A stretch of 64,000 nt of DNA from Pseudoalteromonas arctica A 37-1-2 (GTDB lineage: Bacteria > Pseudomonadota > Gammaproteobacteria > Enterobacterales > Alteromonadaceae). The stretch covers positions 3,658,001-3,722,000 of the forward strand of contig NZ_CP011025.1 of NCBI RefSeq assembly GCF_000238395.3, in the 5' to 3' direction. Under the pieces are notes generated by a model. The model was not told the origin of the DNA. It did no database searches and saw nothing but the letters and a program-made list of their open reading frames with translations. Positions 47,995-57,980 of the stretch are shown piece after piece. The position numbers and the translations under genes are program-made. Each line of letters begins with the position of its first letter. The first letter of the stretch is position 1.

Positions 47995-48936
47995 ATGTTA
48001 CTTTTCAACACGAGTGAATCATTTCCACATTTTGCACAAATAACACGCTGCCCTCACTGCCAAAGCGACGCCTACCATTTAGTAAATAAAAGCCGCTATT
48101 TACGATTTAGCATTTTACCTATGCTTGCCTTAAAATTAAGCTATAAACGCGAGTGCTATCAATGCGGAAAAAGCGAACCTGTTAAAATACCGCAACTACC
48201 GTTAATAGAAAAACTAAGCCTACCTAAATACTTTATTGGCGTATTTTTATTGCTTTGGATTGTTTCGTTTTTTTATCAACAACACCTTGATACCGAGACT
48301 CAAAAGCAAAGCTATTTGAATACACCTAAAATATATGACACCTACTTAGTACACGCCGACAAATTTACACACGAACCCTGGACCCTAACCAATTTAAGAA
48401 TTGCTCAAGTTTTAAGTTTTGATACGCAGTTTATTACCTTTCAGATAAGCAACTACAGCTATAAACGTAATAATAGTATTACCTTGGCAATGCGTACCAG
48501 CCAACTAATTCAAGACAATTACTTCTCCACTAAAACAATCACCCTCCCTCGTGATGAAGTAAAGCGTTTGTATAAAGACGAAGCTATTTATGACGTGCTG
48601 CGACCTTATGCCAACAGCCTTTATGGCGGGTTTGTGATGTTTCCTCCCAAACCTAAGCCACTATATAAAGGTTTAAAACTCGATAAAAACAATCAACAAG
48701 GCATTATTTATTTTAAAGATGGTTTGTTTATTGAAGCATTTAATAGCTTTAAGCAAGCTGCTGAAGCGGGTTCTCAATGGGGGCAATTAAATTTAGCGCA
48801 AATGTATCGTGATGGTCAGGGAATAGCTCAAAATTATCAACAGGCTATTTATTGGTATAAAAAGGCCATTGAGCAAAAAAATACTAAAGCACAATTTGAA
48901 TTAGAATCGCTTTGTAAAATAGCTAACTGTGAATGA
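47995..48936 (+). CDS. Zinc-ribbon membrane protein with C-terminal Sel1 repeats
   Basis: A 313-residue protein without a recognised name. The N-terminus has two cysteine pairs, CPHC (about 20-23) and CYQCG (about 55-59), forming a zinc-ribbon-like module. One membrane span follows (about 80-98, FIGVFLLLWIVSFFY). The outer part contains a globular region and then Sel1-like repeats (about 245-310, WGQLNLAQMYRDGQGIAQNYQQ). Such repeats usually mediate protein contacts. The start ATG is fixed by AAGGAG, which is locked in a hairpin. Convergent with the DUF808 gene. Confidence 0.7.
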   Translation: MLLFNTSESFPHFAQITRCPHCQSDAYHLVNKSRYLRFSILPMLALKLSYKRECYQCGKSEPVKIPQLPLIEKLSLPKYFIGVFLLLWIVSFFYQQHLDTETQKQSYLNTPKIYDTYLVHADKFTHEPWTLTNLRIAQVLSFDTQFITFQISNYSYKRNNSITLAMRTSQLIQDNYFSTKTITLPRDEVKRLYKDEAIYDVLRPYANSLYGGFVMFPPKPKPLYKGLKLDKNNQQGIIYFKDGLFIEAFNSFKQAAEAGSQWGQLNLAQMYRDGQGIAQNYQQAIYWYKKAIEQKNTKAQFELESLCKIANCE

Positions 48937-48947
48937 GTGAATTTAAA

Positions 48948-48978
48948 TATAGCTGGCGCAACAAGTACGCCAGCTATA
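48948..48978. terminator. Probable bidirectional terminator between convergent genes
   Basis: TATAGCTGGCG and CGCCAGCTATA form a perfect 11-bp stem with a 9-nt loop, followed on the plus strand by a T-rich stretch after a few bases. Confidence 0.65.
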
Positions 48979-48980
48979 AA

Positions 48981-49883
48981 CTATTTTTTAAATAACTTTG
49001 TATAACTTACATGTATAAGCACAACAACTAAGCCGGCAATAACACCTAGCAAACCATCAAACAAGAGAGGCGCTAATACTTCTCCTGTGCCGCCAGCAAC
49101 AGACTGAGCATAGCTTGTTACATCCACTTGAGTATGATGCAGTAACTCAACACCATGCACTAAAATCCCGCCGCCTACTAAAAACATTGCAATGGTGCCC
49201 GCAAATGCTAAAAACTGCATCAACCTAGGCGCTGCTGCGAGTAAGCCTTTACCAAGTAACTCTTTAAATTTATTAGCTGACACTTTAGATTGGTTGAGTA
49301 AATAAAGCCCGGCATCATCCAGCTTTACAATACCGGCCACTAAGCCATAAACGCCAATCGTCATTATAATTGCGATAACACAAAGCACTAAAGCTTGGTT
49401 AAGTAATGTAGCGCCTGCCACAGTGCCTAAAGTAATAACAATAATTTCGGCAGAAAGAATAAAGTCGGTTCTTATTGCCCCTTTTATTTTTTGTTTTTCA
49501 TACTCAACTAAATCTAATTTTTCATCTTCATCTACCACTTCATTGTGATGAGGCAAAAACTTAGCAAATACTTTTTCAGCTCCCTCAAAACACAAAAACA
49601 AACCACCCATCATTAAAAGCGGTGTTATTAACCAAGGCAGCCATACGCTTATTAATAAAGCAGCGGGTACGAGTATCGCTTTATTTAAAAATGAGCCCTT
49701 TGCCACAGCCCAAACAACCGGTAATTCACGCTCTGCTGCAACACCTGTAACCTGCTGTGCATTGAGCGCTAAGTCATCGCCTAATACACCCGCTGTTTTT
49801 TTTGTTGCTACCTTACTCATTGTCGCAATGTCATCAAGTAAAGTGGTTATATCGTCTAATAACGTTAAAAGGTTAGTGCCTGC
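48981..49883 (-). CDS. DUF808 (YedI-like) inner membrane protein
   Basis: From ATG 49881-49883 (MAGTNLLTLLDDIT, with GGAAG upstream) the product has 300 residues. The N-terminal signature LLDDIATMSKVATKKTAGVLGDDLALNAQQVTG is specific to DUF808. About six hydrophobic segments follow, with GGLFLCFEGAEKV and IRTDFILSAEIIVI between them. The function of the family is not established. A 21-codon upstream extension is open but is not supported by the family start. Confidence 0.9.
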   Translation of the reverse strand, partial: AGTNLLTLLDDITTLLDDIATMSKVATKKTAGVLGDDLALNAQQVTGVAAERELPVVWAVAKGSFLNKAILVPAALLISVWLPWLITPLLMMGGLFLCFEGAEKVFAKFLPHHNEVVDEDEKLDLVEYEKQKIKGAIRTDFILSAEIIVITLGTVAGATLLNQALVLCVIAIIMTIGVYGLVAGIVKLDDAGLYLLNQSKVSANKFKELLGKGLLAAAPRLMQFLAFAGTIAMFLVGGGILVHGVELLHHTQVDVTSYAQSVAGGTGEVLAPLLFDGLLGVIAGLVVVLIHVSYTKLFKK

Positions 49884-50031
49884 CATAAAGCTTCCGAGCT
49901 CAAAAAATATTGCTATAAACATAACGTAAAGCGCTACTTTCACCAACGGTTAATTTTGCTTTGTTATTCTTACATTAGATTAAAATTTTGCCCTGTGTTT
50001 TAACTAACTTTTAAAGAAGATGGGAGGAAAA

Positions 50032-50313
50032 ATGAAAGTATATTTAGCATTAATCGCTATTTTACTAAGCTTAACCGCATGTAGTGATTTACAAACCAGT
50101 ACTGCTTACCAATGCGATGATGAGAGCGTAAAACTCAATATCATTAATAATTCTGAAGCCGAACTTATCTTTAACAATAAAGTGCATGTACTTAATCACG
50201 AAAAAAGTGCATCAGGGAATAAATATATAAGTGAAGAGGTACTGTTTTGGGGTAAGGGAAATGAAGCCATGCTAATCATTGCTGGTAAAAAAAGACAGTG
50301 CATCAAGGTTTAA
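50032..50313 (+). CDS. MliC-like lipoprotein (c-type lysozyme inhibitor family)
   Basis: The 93-residue product from ATG 50032 is preceded by GGAGG. Lipobox LTAC marks a lipoprotein. The mature domain follows the MliC/PliC pattern: YQCDDESVKLN, an ASGNKYISEEVLFWGKGNEA segment corresponding to the inhibitory loop, and a final Cys (RQCIKV) to pair with the first. Known members protect the cell wall by blocking lysozyme. Family assignment is by motif pattern; the sequence is somewhat diverged. A start 4 codons upstream is also possible. Confidence 0.75.
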   Translation: MKVYLALIAILLSLTACSDLQTSTAYQCDDESVKLNIINNSEAELIFNNKVHVLNHEKSASGNKYISEEVLFWGKGNEAMLIIAGKKRQCIKV

Positions 50314-50379
50314 CACAAAACCAACCAATAAATTACAGCAATGCTACAATAATTAAAGACCCATTATTGTGATGAAGTT

Positions 50380-52410
50380 ATGCGTTCAATTGCGATCAAA
50401 CATAAAATAATTTTAGCTTTTACAGCCATTGGTTTATTGGTGCTAACAAGTAGTGTGTTTTTTTATTGGTCATTAAACAAAATTAGCGTTAACAATACCC
50501 GAACCGAAAAATTAGCAGTTCCGGTACAACAGTTCAGTAAAGATTTAAGGCTATCATTACTGTCTATTACCAAATTTAATGCCTTAGCTTACAGCCAAGC
50601 AAACCTTGATTTACTTCAACAAAATAAAAAACAGGCGCAAGCTGAGCAACAACAATTTAGCGATATGCTCAATTCGTTAAGCACTCAACTAAATCAACAA
50701 ATAACAATGCAAAATTTACTCGCCAGTACCAACGAAGGCTTTGAGCAACTGACTAAAGTAAGTGTCGCAATGTTTAGTGCTAAAGAGAGTAAGTTTGTAG
50801 CGCAAAATTCCACCATAGAATTATCAGCAACGTTTAACGAGCAACTTTACAATTTAAGTTCTAACTTACTTGATATAGAACTTTTAGAAGTGCCTGCAAA
50901 ACAGCAGGCGCTACTTAATGCTATGTTTGGAACAGCGACCCGTATAGATGATTTATTGTTTAACTTAAGCAATAATATAAAAAGCATTACTCAAACTACA
51001 AGTATCAATGATTTAAATAGCCATCAGCAAGATACCTTATTTCTACTAGATAACATCCAACCTAATTTCACCTATTTAGAGCAACAAGCGCTACCCTTTA
51101 ATAATGCGTTTAATGCTAAAAATTTAACGACTAAGTTTAATCAATTAAGAGAGTTACTTAACAACAATACAGGAATTTATGCCCAACAAAATAAAGTACT
51201 CAAAAGTACTATTGCTGCGGCTCAAAATTTTGAACACTTTCAACAGCAATTTATAACAACAGAAGGTCAGCTTATTGAACTTAATAAATTGGCTGATGAG
51301 CGCTTTAATGCCTTACAAACTAATGCAAAGGCCGCCATAAATACTGGGATTAGTTCTGTAGTAATTATTACGCTTGTTTTAATTATATTGATTATCGCTA
51401 TCTCTATTTTTACAACTCGCGCAATGCTAAAACCGCTTAAAAAAGTAAACCGCGATTTAGCCCGAATCGCCTCAGGTGATTTATCAAAGCGAAGCCATCC
51501 GCGCAGTAAAGATGAATTTGGTACTTTGCTAAATAACATAAATAAACTCAGTGAAGACCTTACCCAGTTAATTGGTGCAATTAGTAGTGACGCCCATGAA
51601 CTAGACCGCAGCGCTATTAAAACCAGTGAAAAAGGTCAGCAAATGACGGTTGTTGCACAACAGCAGTTGGAGCGAAGCGCGCAGGCAACATCGCTTGCAC
51701 AAAATATGCTAACCAACTCACAAGCGGTTTATGAACAAGCAGATAAAACATCAAGTGAAATAACCAATGCATCGCAATTTGCCAATGACGTAAACAAGAT
51801 TGCTAATAAAAATAGTCTAAGTATAGAAACTTTATTACAGCGCCTTGATAAAGCAGTAGGCAGCACTGAGGAACTAGCCCAACACACTCAGCTTATTGAA
51901 GCCATTGTTGAAACAATTAGCAGCATTGCCGAGCAGACCAACTTATTGGCACTCAATGCTGCAATTGAAGCAGCGCGAGCGGGTGAAAACGGACGCGGGT
52001 TTGCTGTAGTTGCTGATGAGGTTCGATCATTAGCTGCACGTACACAGACCTCGACTAGCGAAATAAACACCATGATCCAAACATTGCAACAGCACACTCA
52101 AACAACTCAAGAACACATTACCGATGGCCAACACCAAGCCAAGCAATGTGTTAAAAACAGCACTGAACTAAATAAAGCCGTAGAGCGTATTAAAAGCACA
52201 TTGTTGTCTGTTAATCAGATGAGTGAGCAGATTGCTCATGCATCACATGAGCAATTGACTAACAGTAACGACATTCAACAAATAATGGCCAAGGTGACAG
52301 AGCAAGCAACCTTGAATGCCAAAAACGCGACAACCCTAGCAAGCGAAAGTGAAGACGTAAATCAACTTGCACACTCCTTAACAAGTGCCGTAGAGCGCTT
52401 TAAGTTTTAA
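50380..52410 (+). CDS. Methyl-accepting chemotaxis protein
   Basis: A 676-residue chemoreceptor. The first membrane span (about 10-31) and second span (about 325-347, [18 protein letters not shown]) enclose a large helical periplasmic sensor region (about 32-324) rich in Gln and Asn. A HAMP domain (about 348-400, [20 protein letters not shown]) and a cytoplasmic signalling domain follow, with hairpin tip [20 protein letters not shown] near 512-535. No C-terminal CheR pentapeptide is present. The ligand is unknown; it is a stand-alone gene 70 bp before ubiD. Confidence 0.93.
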   Translation: MRSIAIKHKIILAFTAIGLLVLTSSVFFYWSLNKISVNNTRTEKLAVPVQQFSKDLRLSLLSITKFNALAYSQANLDLLQQNKKQAQAEQQQFSDMLNSLSTQLNQQITMQNLLASTNEGFEQLTKVSVAMFSAKESKFVAQNSTIELSATFNEQLYNLSSNLLDIELLEVPAKQQALLNAMFGTATRIDDLLFNLSNNIKSITQTTSINDLNSHQQDTLFLLDNIQPNFTYLEQQALPFNNAFNAKNLTTKFNQLRELLNNNTGIYAQQNKVLKSTIAAAQNFEHFQQQFITTEGQLIELNKLADERFNALQTNAKAAINTGISSVVIITLVLIILIIAISIFTTRAMLKPLKKVNRDLARIASGDLSKRSHPRSKDEFGTLLNNINKLSEDLTQLIGAISSDAHELDRSAIKTSEKGQQMTVVAQQQLERSAQATSLAQNMLTNSQAVYEQADKTSSEITNASQFANDVNKIANKNSLSIETLLQRLDKAVGSTEELAQHTQLIEAIVETISSIAEQTNLLALNAAIEAARAGENGRGFAVVADEVRSLAARTQTSTSEINTMIQTLQQHTQTTQEHITDGQHQAKQCVKNSTELNKAVERIKSTLLSVNQMSEQIAHASHEQLTNSNDIQQIMAKVTEQATLNAKNATTLASESEDVNQLAHSLTSAVERFKF

Positions 52411-52481
52411 GTGCAAGTAATGACTTGGCTTGCATGAAATGGGTATAATACTTCAACTCTTTTGCTTAATAGCGGCCCACA

Positions 52482-53948
52482 ATGAAATATAAAGATCTAC
52501 GTGATTTTATCGATTTGCTTGAAAAAAAAGGCGAACTTAAACGTATCACCCAAGAAATCGACCCGTATCTTGAAATGACCGAAATATCTGATCGCACATT
52601 GCGTGCTAAAGGTCCTGCGTTATTATTCGAAAATCCAAAAGGCTACGATATGCCGGTGCTTACCAACCTATTTGGTACACCAAAACGCGTAGCAATGGGC
52701 ATGGGCCAAACAGATGTTAGCGAGCTTCGCGAAGTGGGTAAGCTACTCGCTTTTTTAAAAGAACCTGATCCACCAAAGGGTATTAAAGAAGCTCTAGGTG
52801 CTATACCTATTTTTAAGCAAGTGCTTAATATGCCTGCAAAAGAAGTTAAAAAAGCGCCTTGCCAACAAGTAGTTTTAGAAGGTGATGATGTAGACTTAAC
52901 TAAATTACCTATTCAGCATTGCTGGCCAGGTGATGCAGCGCCATTAATTACTTGGGGCCTTACAGTCACTAAAGGGCCTTATAAAAAGCGCCAAAATTTA
53001 GGTATTTATCGCCAGCAATTATTAGGCAAAAATAAAATAATTATGCGTTGGTTGTCGCATCGTGGTGGCGCGCTTGATTTTCAGGAATGGTGTAAAGAAA
53101 ACCCAGGGCAGCCTTACCCTGTCTCGGTAGCACTAGGTGCCGATCCTGCTACTATATTGGGTGCAGTAACGCCTGTACCCGACACATTAAGCGAATATGC
53201 ATTTGCTGGTTTATTACGTGGTAGCAGAACCGAAGTTGTGAAATCTATTTCCAATGACTTGCAAGTCCCTGCCAGTGCAGAAATAGTACTTGAAGGTTAC
53301 ATTATGCCAGGTGAAATGGCGCCAGAAGGCCCTTATGGTGACCATACCGGTTACTATAATGAAGTAGATGACTTTCCAGTTATGACGGTAACTCACTTAA
53401 CGCATCGTAAAGATCCTATTTATCACAGCACATTTACTGGCCGTCCGCCTGATGAGCCTGCAATTTTAGGTGTAGCACTTAATGAAGTGTTTGTGCCAAT
53501 ATTACAAAAGCAGTTTCCTGAAATCGTCGACTTTTATCTGCCGCCTGAAGGGTGCTCGTACCGTATGGCGATTGTAACAATGAAAAAACAATATCCTGGC
53601 CATGCCAAGCGCGTGATGATGGGGGTTTGGTCGTTCTTACGTCAGTTTATGTATACCAAGTTTGTAATTGTGTGCGATGACGATATTAATGCCCGTGATT
53701 GGGAAGATGTTATTTGGGCTATAACAACCCGAATGGATCCTGCTCGCGATACAACATTAATAGAAAACACACCTATTGATTATCTCGATTTTGCATCGCC
53801 AGTCTCTGGCCTTGGTTCAAAAATGGGAATGGATGCCACCAATAAATGGCCTGGCGAAACCACCCGCGAATGGGGCGAGCCTATTGTTATGGATAAAGAC
53901 ACCAAAGACCGCGTAGATGATATTTGGGAAAGCCTTAATATTCTTTAA
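52482..53948 (+). CDS. ubiD: 3-octaprenyl-4-hydroxybenzoate carboxy-lyase UbiD
   Basis: A 488-residue prenylated-FMN decarboxylase in ubiquinone biosynthesis. It removes the carboxyl group from 3-octaprenyl-4-hydroxybenzoate. Signatures include [17 protein letters not shown] at the start, [23 protein letters not shown] in the cofactor site, and the catalytic Glu region [14 protein letters not shown]. The length equals that of E. coli UbiD. fre follows 109 bp downstream on the same strand, the conserved neighbourhood. Confidence 0.97.
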   Translation: MKYKDLRDFIDLLEKKGELKRITQEIDPYLEMTEISDRTLRAKGPALLFENPKGYDMPVLTNLFGTPKRVAMGMGQTDVSELREVGKLLAFLKEPDPPKGIKEALGAIPIFKQVLNMPAKEVKKAPCQQVVLEGDDVDLTKLPIQHCWPGDAAPLITWGLTVTKGPYKKRQNLGIYRQQLLGKNKIIMRWLSHRGGALDFQEWCKENPGQPYPVSVALGADPATILGAVTPVPDTLSEYAFAGLLRGSRTEVVKSISNDLQVPASAEIVLEGYIMPGEMAPEGPYGDHTGYYNEVDDFPVMTVTHLTHRKDPIYHSTFTGRPPDEPAILGVALNEVFVPILQKQFPEIVDFYLPPEGCSYRMAIVTMKKQYPGHAKRVMMGVWSFLRQFMYTKFVIVCDDDINARDWEDVIWAITTRMDPARDTTLIENTPIDYLDFASPVSGLGSKMGMDATNKWPGETTREWGEPIVMDKDTKDRVDDIWESLNIL

Positions 53949-53989
53949 GTGTTTATATGTAAGTACATAACAGGCTATAAAATAACCCT

Positions 53990-54029
53990 GCAGATATGCT
54001 AGAATCGAGTCATTCGATTGCGTATCTGC
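53990..54029 (+). other. Two-part hairpin in the ubiD-fre spacer
   Basis: Outer arms GCAGATA (53990-53996) and TATCTGC (54023-54029) enclose inner arms AATCGA and TCGATT. There is no T-run, so it is not a simple terminator; it might affect mRNA processing or fre expression. Confidence 0.4.
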
Positions 54030-54057
54030 TGTTTAAAGCGCTGCTAAAAGGTAAAAA

Positions 54058-54771
54058 ATGCAAACATTAAAAGCTGAAGTTGTAGCTATCAGCCCACTTA
54101 CAGAATTTGTTCACAAAGTAATTTTAAAGCCACAACAACCTGTGACCTTTGAAGCTGGCCAATACATGCAACTCGTATTGAGCGAAAAAGACAAACGTGC
54201 TTTTTCTATAGCTAGTCGCCCTTCACAGTGCGATGCAATAGAACTGCATATTGGCGCGTCAGGTGCCGATTCGTATGCAATGCAATCGCTGGAACATTTA
54301 CGAAACGCCCATACCACTGGGCAGTTAGTAGACATTGAAGCTGGCTTGGGTATTTCACAGTTGCGCCTGCAATGTGAGCGCCCTATTATTTTACTTGCCG
54401 GTGGCACTGGTTTTTCATACGCAAAATCAATGGCTGATCACTTAGCTGAAATTAAGTGCGACCGTCCTGTATTATTTTACTGGGGTGTAAAAGAAGAGTC
54501 AGCTTTATACGCACATACAGAAATGCAAACATGGGCCGATAGCCACAAAAACTTTGAGTTTATCCCTGTGGTAGAAAATCCATCTGCTAATTGGCAAGGT
54601 CACACTGGCTATGTACATAAAGCGGTAATGCAAGATATTGTATCACTTGAACCATACGATATTTATATGGCCGGTCGTTTTGACATGATAGGTATTGTCC
54701 GTGATGACTTTATTACTCATGGTGCAATTCGTGAAAACATGTACGCAGATGCATTCGCATTTATCAAATAA
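54058..54771 (+). CDS. fre: NAD(P)H-flavin reductase
   Basis: A 237-residue ferredoxin-reductase-fold enzyme that reduces free flavins with NAD(P)H. The flavin-binding RAFSIASRPS (about 49-58), the nucleotide-binding LLAGGTGFSYAKSM (about 112-125) and the terminal YADAFAFIK fit the Fre family. In relatives the reduced FMN can support UbiD/UbiX prenyl-FMN chemistry, siderophore iron reduction and luciferase. AAAGG precedes the ATG, and a terminator follows. Confidence 0.95.
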   Translation: MQTLKAEVVAISPLTEFVHKVILKPQQPVTFEAGQYMQLVLSEKDKRAFSIASRPSQCDAIELHIGASGADSYAMQSLEHLRNAHTTGQLVDIEAGLGISQLRLQCERPIILLAGGTGFSYAKSMADHLAEIKCDRPVLFYWGVKEESALYAHTEMQTWADSHKNFEFIPVVENPSANWQGHTGYVHKAVMQDIVSLEPYDIYMAGRFDMIGIVRDDFITHGAIRENMYADAFAFIK

Positions 54772-54798
54772 TTGAAATTAACTTTCAGTTATGAATAA

Positions 54799-54825
54799 AG
54801 GCACCTAATCGGTGCTTTTATTTTA
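54799..54825 (+). terminator. Terminator after fre
   Basis: GCACC (54801-54805) and GGTGC (54811-54815) plus flanking A-T pairs form a short stem followed by TTTTATTTT. Confidence 0.8.
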
Positions 54826-54939
54826 TATAACAACAAATACTCAATAGTTAAAACCTATCAATCTCATCAACATAAACAATTTCCTAAATCCCTATCTATA
54901 AACCATACTTTGTATAGAACATCAGCGGGAGAGACCCAA

Positions 54940-55350
54940 ATGCTAAATACAAAAGTAAAAGATTTTATGCAACGCAAGTTGCCAAATATCACACCAGATA
55001 CAGAAATGACGACAGCCATAGCAGAACTACAAAAATTTAAACTACTTGGCGCACCAGTATTTGATAAAGATAAATGCCTAGTCGGATTTATATCTGAGCA
55101 AGAACTATTAAAACCACTTACGCAAAGCAGTTATTTTTGTGATGGGATGGTTAAAGTATCGCAACTTATGCAAACAAAGGTAGTGACCGTTAGCGGCGAT
55201 ACCAATATTATTGAGCTTGCAGAGCAAATGCAGCCCGGTAAACCAAAAAACTACCCTGTTGTAGAGGGTGTTAAAGTAATCGGCATGATCAGCCGAGCAG
55301 ATGTACTTAAAGCACTTTACGATAATTACATGAGCTGCCAAACACACTAA
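54940..55350 (+). CDS. CBS-domain pair protein
   Basis: From ATG 54940 (GGGAGAG 7 nt upstream) the product has 136 residues made almost entirely of two CBS domains. The first is VKDFMQRKLPNITPDTEM... GFISEQELLK, the second VSQLMQTKVVTVSGDTN... GMISRADVLKAL. CBS pairs bind adenine nucleotides and act as energy or ligand sensors; a free-standing pair usually regulates an unknown partner. A terminal extension YDNYMSCQTH follows. The left end of an IS4 element lies only 15 bp after the stop. Confidence 0.88.
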   Translation: MLNTKVKDFMQRKLPNITPDTEMTTAIAELQKFKLLGAPVFDKDKCLVGFISEQELLKPLTQSSYFCDGMVKVSQLMQTKVVTVSGDTNIIELAEQMQPGKPKNYPVVEGVKVIGMISRADVLKALYDNYMSCQTH

Positions 55351-55407
55351 ATTGCAGATAACAAAATGCCGCTTATAAAGCTAACACCGATCAGTTAAGG
55401 TATTTTT

Positions 55408-55423
55408 GATCGGTTGACCGATC
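55408..55423 (+). promoter_or_regulatory. Hairpin with GATC sites in the IS4 element left end
   Basis: GATCGGTTGACCGATC forms a 7-bp stem and is followed by TTTTGG. It could stop transcription entering from outside or regulate the transposase gene 53 bp further on. Both arms hold GATC, the Dam methylation site. Confidence 0.45.
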
Positions 55424-55475
55424 TTTTGGTTGCTTCACAATACCCTTATCATCTTTTGATTATGAGGGTATTTTT

Positions 55476-56801
55476 ATGCTTAGTCATTGGTTACTTGATA
55501 CGGATATATTCGCCACTCCTGACTCTTTATCTACATTTCAGAAACATATCCCTCTTGAGTGGATTTCTAATGTGCTCGAGCAGACCGATAAAGCAAGTAT
55601 TCGCAAACGTAAGTTACCTGCTGAGCTTGTCGTCTGGCTTATCATTGCAATGGGTCTTTTTCGCGACCGCTCTATTAGTGACGTTGTTGAGAAGTTAGAT
55701 TTAACACTCACTGATACCCTGGGCGATACGGTTGCTCCAAGTGCTATTCCTCAAGCGAGACAGCGCCTGAGTAGCGACCCCCTCCAAGCCTTATTTCACC
55801 TATGTGCGGCCCATTGGACACAAGAAGAAGATGCTGATGATACGTGGTATGGACTCCGGTTATTTTCTGTCGATGGAACGCAATTTCGTGCACCTGATAC
55901 ACCTGCTCTTGCTGAGCACTTTCACTATATTAAGCACAGTAAAAACCGTCATACAGAATATCCTATTGTACGCCTATGCGCCTTAAGCTCCTTGCGTAGC
56001 CGGTTGATACACCACGTTGCCTTCGGGCCCAGTTATCAAGGTGAGGTGAACTACGCAAAGCAGTTATTTAGTCATGTAAGTGATAACAGTCTAACTATTT
56101 TTGACCGATGTTATCTCAGCGCTGAGCTACTGATTAATTGGCGTAAGCAACACCCACAGTCGCACTGGATGGTCCCGATTAAAAGCAACACGCAATACAC
56201 CGTCATTGAATCTTACTCTGAGCATGACTTCAAAGTAGAAATGAGTGTATCTGCGCATGCCAGAAAACAAGACCCTTCGCTTCCTGAGTGCTGGCAGGCC
56301 AGACTGGTTCTTTATCCTGAGCCAATGGGGCCTGGAAAAATAAAAGGTCTGCTGTGCTCTTTGGATGATAAACAGGCTTTTGGTGCGCAGGCCATTCTTG
56401 ATGTCTATTTCGAACGCTGGGAAATTGAAAATAGCTATGGAGAAATAAAACACCAGATGCTTGAGGATAGTATTCTTTTGCGTAGTCAGACTGTGGATGG
56501 AGTCAATCAAGAGTTATGGGGTATATTGCTAGCCTACAATTTAATTCGAGTAGAGATAAGTCGAATAGCCAAAGAGGCTAAAGTCTCCCCGCTGAGAATT
56601 AGTTTTGTCATGGCTTTGCGGGATATACAGGATGAAATACTCTGGTGTGCCATCGCTTCGCCAGGTTCAATTCCAAAGAAATTAAGGGCAATGCGAGAAC
56701 GAGTGAAACGTTATATTCTTCCAGAAAAAAGAAAACGGCCCAAAAGTAGGACCGTTCGAATTTCAAAAACTCGGTACACCATTAAGTCAAAGCATGCTTA
56801 A
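55476..56801 (+). CDS. IS4 family transposase
   Basis: A 441-residue DDE transposase. The N-terminal domain has LPAELVVWLIIAMGLFRDRSI. Catalytic residues are Asp near 133 (SVDGTQFR), Asp near 210 (TIFDRCYLS) and Glu near 318 within the family YREK signature (Y-2-R-3-E-6-K in YFERWEIENSYGEIKH). No stop or frameshift interrupts the gene, so the element may be mobile. The C-terminus is strongly basic. Confidence 0.95.
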   Translation: MLSHWLLDTDIFATPDSLSTFQKHIPLEWISNVLEQTDKASIRKRKLPAELVVWLIIAMGLFRDRSISDVVEKLDLTLTDTLGDTVAPSAIPQARQRLSSDPLQALFHLCAAHWTQEEDADDTWYGLRLFSVDGTQFRAPDTPALAEHFHYIKHSKNRHTEYPIVRLCALSSLRSRLIHHVAFGPSYQGEVNYAKQLFSHVSDNSLTIFDRCYLSAELLINWRKQHPQSHWMVPIKSNTQYTVIESYSEHDFKVEMSVSAHARKQDPSLPECWQARLVLYPEPMGPGKIKGLLCSLDDKQAFGAQAILDVYFERWEIENSYGEIKHQMLEDSILLRSQTVDGVNQELWGILLAYNLIRVEISRIAKEAKVSPLRISFVMALRDIQDEILWCAIASPGSIPKKLRAMRERVKRYILPEKRKRPKSRTVRISKTRYTIKSKHA

Positions 56802-56852
56802 CTGAATGGTGTTAGCTTATAAAGCGGCATTTTTAATGTGTATTAAATAGAG

Positions 56853-57854
56853 TTAACGTGCGCTAACGATTGCTGAAAGCTCTTTTTTATCGCCATCGCT
56901 TAAAAATGCTATTTCTAATGCATTTTTTTGGGCTTTTTCCATATCAGCTTGAGATAAGCCCGCTTTAGGTGCTGCAACGGTATATTCGTACTCAATTTCA
57001 ATGCCTTCAACCGCAGGGTCATCAGTATTAATACACGCTAAAATACCGTGATCTAAAAACTGTTTAAGTGGGTGCTTAGCTAAATCGTTTACTGTACTGG
57101 TTTGAATATTACTTGTTAAGCACGACTCAATACCAATACGGTTATCGCGTAAGTAATCCATTAGTTTTGGATCTTCAATAGCTTTAACGCCATGCCCTAT
57201 TCGGCTTGCACCTAGCTCATTAATTGCTTGCCAAATACTTGGTGCACCGAGTGCCTCTCCAGCATGAATAGTCGAAGCTAAATAAGCATTTCGTACTTGT
57301 TTAAAGTGCTCTACAAACAACTCACCAGGAAAGCCAATTTCGTCACCGGCTAAATCAACAGCGACTAAATCATTTTTAAATGCGAGTAAAGCATCAAGCT
57401 CTTTTTGACATGTTTTTACGCCATAAGTACGCGATAAAATACCAATCAAGTTAGCTTTTATATTTGCACCCTTTGTTGCTGATTTAATACCATCAACAAC
57501 CGCCTCTACAACCCCTTCTGGGTGTAAACCTTGGCTTTGTGCCATGTAGTAAGGGCTAAATCGAAGCTCTACATAATCAAGGCCTTGTGCTTGTGCATCT
57601 TCAATGTTTTCAATCGCTATGCGTCTACACGCATCGTAGTCGCCAAGTACAGTGACACCCCAATCTAACTTTTGTAAAAAAGCCATAAGGTTTGGCTCAG
57701 GGTCAATAACTTGAACATGAGGAATTAATGCCTCAACGTTATCTGCAGGTAACTCTATATTAAACTGACGACCAAGTTCTAATATGGTTTGCGCACGTAC
57801 ATTACCATCTAAATGACGGTGAATATCTAGCAAAGGTAATTTTCTATTGATCAT
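56853..57854 (-). CDS. add: Adenosine deaminase
   Basis: A 333-residue zinc hydrolase that deaminates adenosine and deoxyadenosine to inosine forms. Metal ligands are the two His in DIHRHLDGN, His in STIHAGEA and Asp in CINTDDPAV. The catalytic Glu is in HAGE, and further signatures are RIGHG and SCLTSN. The N-terminal segment closely follows the E. coli Add pattern. The right end of the IS4 element is 21 bp beyond its stop, so its native terminator may be displaced. Confidence 0.96.
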   Translation of the reverse strand: MINRKLPLLDIHRHLDGNVRAQTILELGRQFNIELPADNVEALIPHVQVIDPEPNLMAFLQKLDWGVTVLGDYDACRRIAIENIEDAQAQGLDYVELRFSPYYMAQSQGLHPEGVVEAVVDGIKSATKGANIKANLIGILSRTYGVKTCQKELDALLAFKNDLVAVDLAGDEIGFPGELFVEHFKQVRNAYLASTIHAGEALGAPSIWQAINELGASRIGHGVKAIEDPKLMDYLRDNRIGIESCLTSNIQTSTVNDLAKHPLKQFLDHGILACINTDDPAVEGIEIEYEYTVAAPKAGLSQADMEKAQKNALEIAFLSDGDKKELSAIVSAR

Positions 57855-57980
57855 AATAGCAACCCAGTTTAGTTAAATTTGCGCGCATGATACGCAGATA
57901 TAGTTATTTTTCAAGTCTATATGGTTTGCGTTAAGTTTAAGCGGTCATATGTCTGCTTTTTGTGCAAAAAATAACGTTAC

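Larger units (their letters stand above)
55366..56831 (+). mobile_element. IS4-family insertion sequence
   Basis: An element of about 1466 bp bounded by imperfect 35-bp inverted repeats that start AATGCCGCTT (left, from 55366) and end AAGCGGCATT (right, to 56831), with about 30 of 35 positions matching. One full-length transposase gene fills it. It lies between the convergent CBS gene and add, very close to both stops. No obvious target duplication flanks it. Three GATC sites lie in the left end. The specific IS name is not known to me. Confidence 0.9.

Noticed and set aside
49884..49946. Longer N-terminus for the DUF808 protein
   Set aside because: The family signature and a good ribosome site both point to the ATG at 49883.
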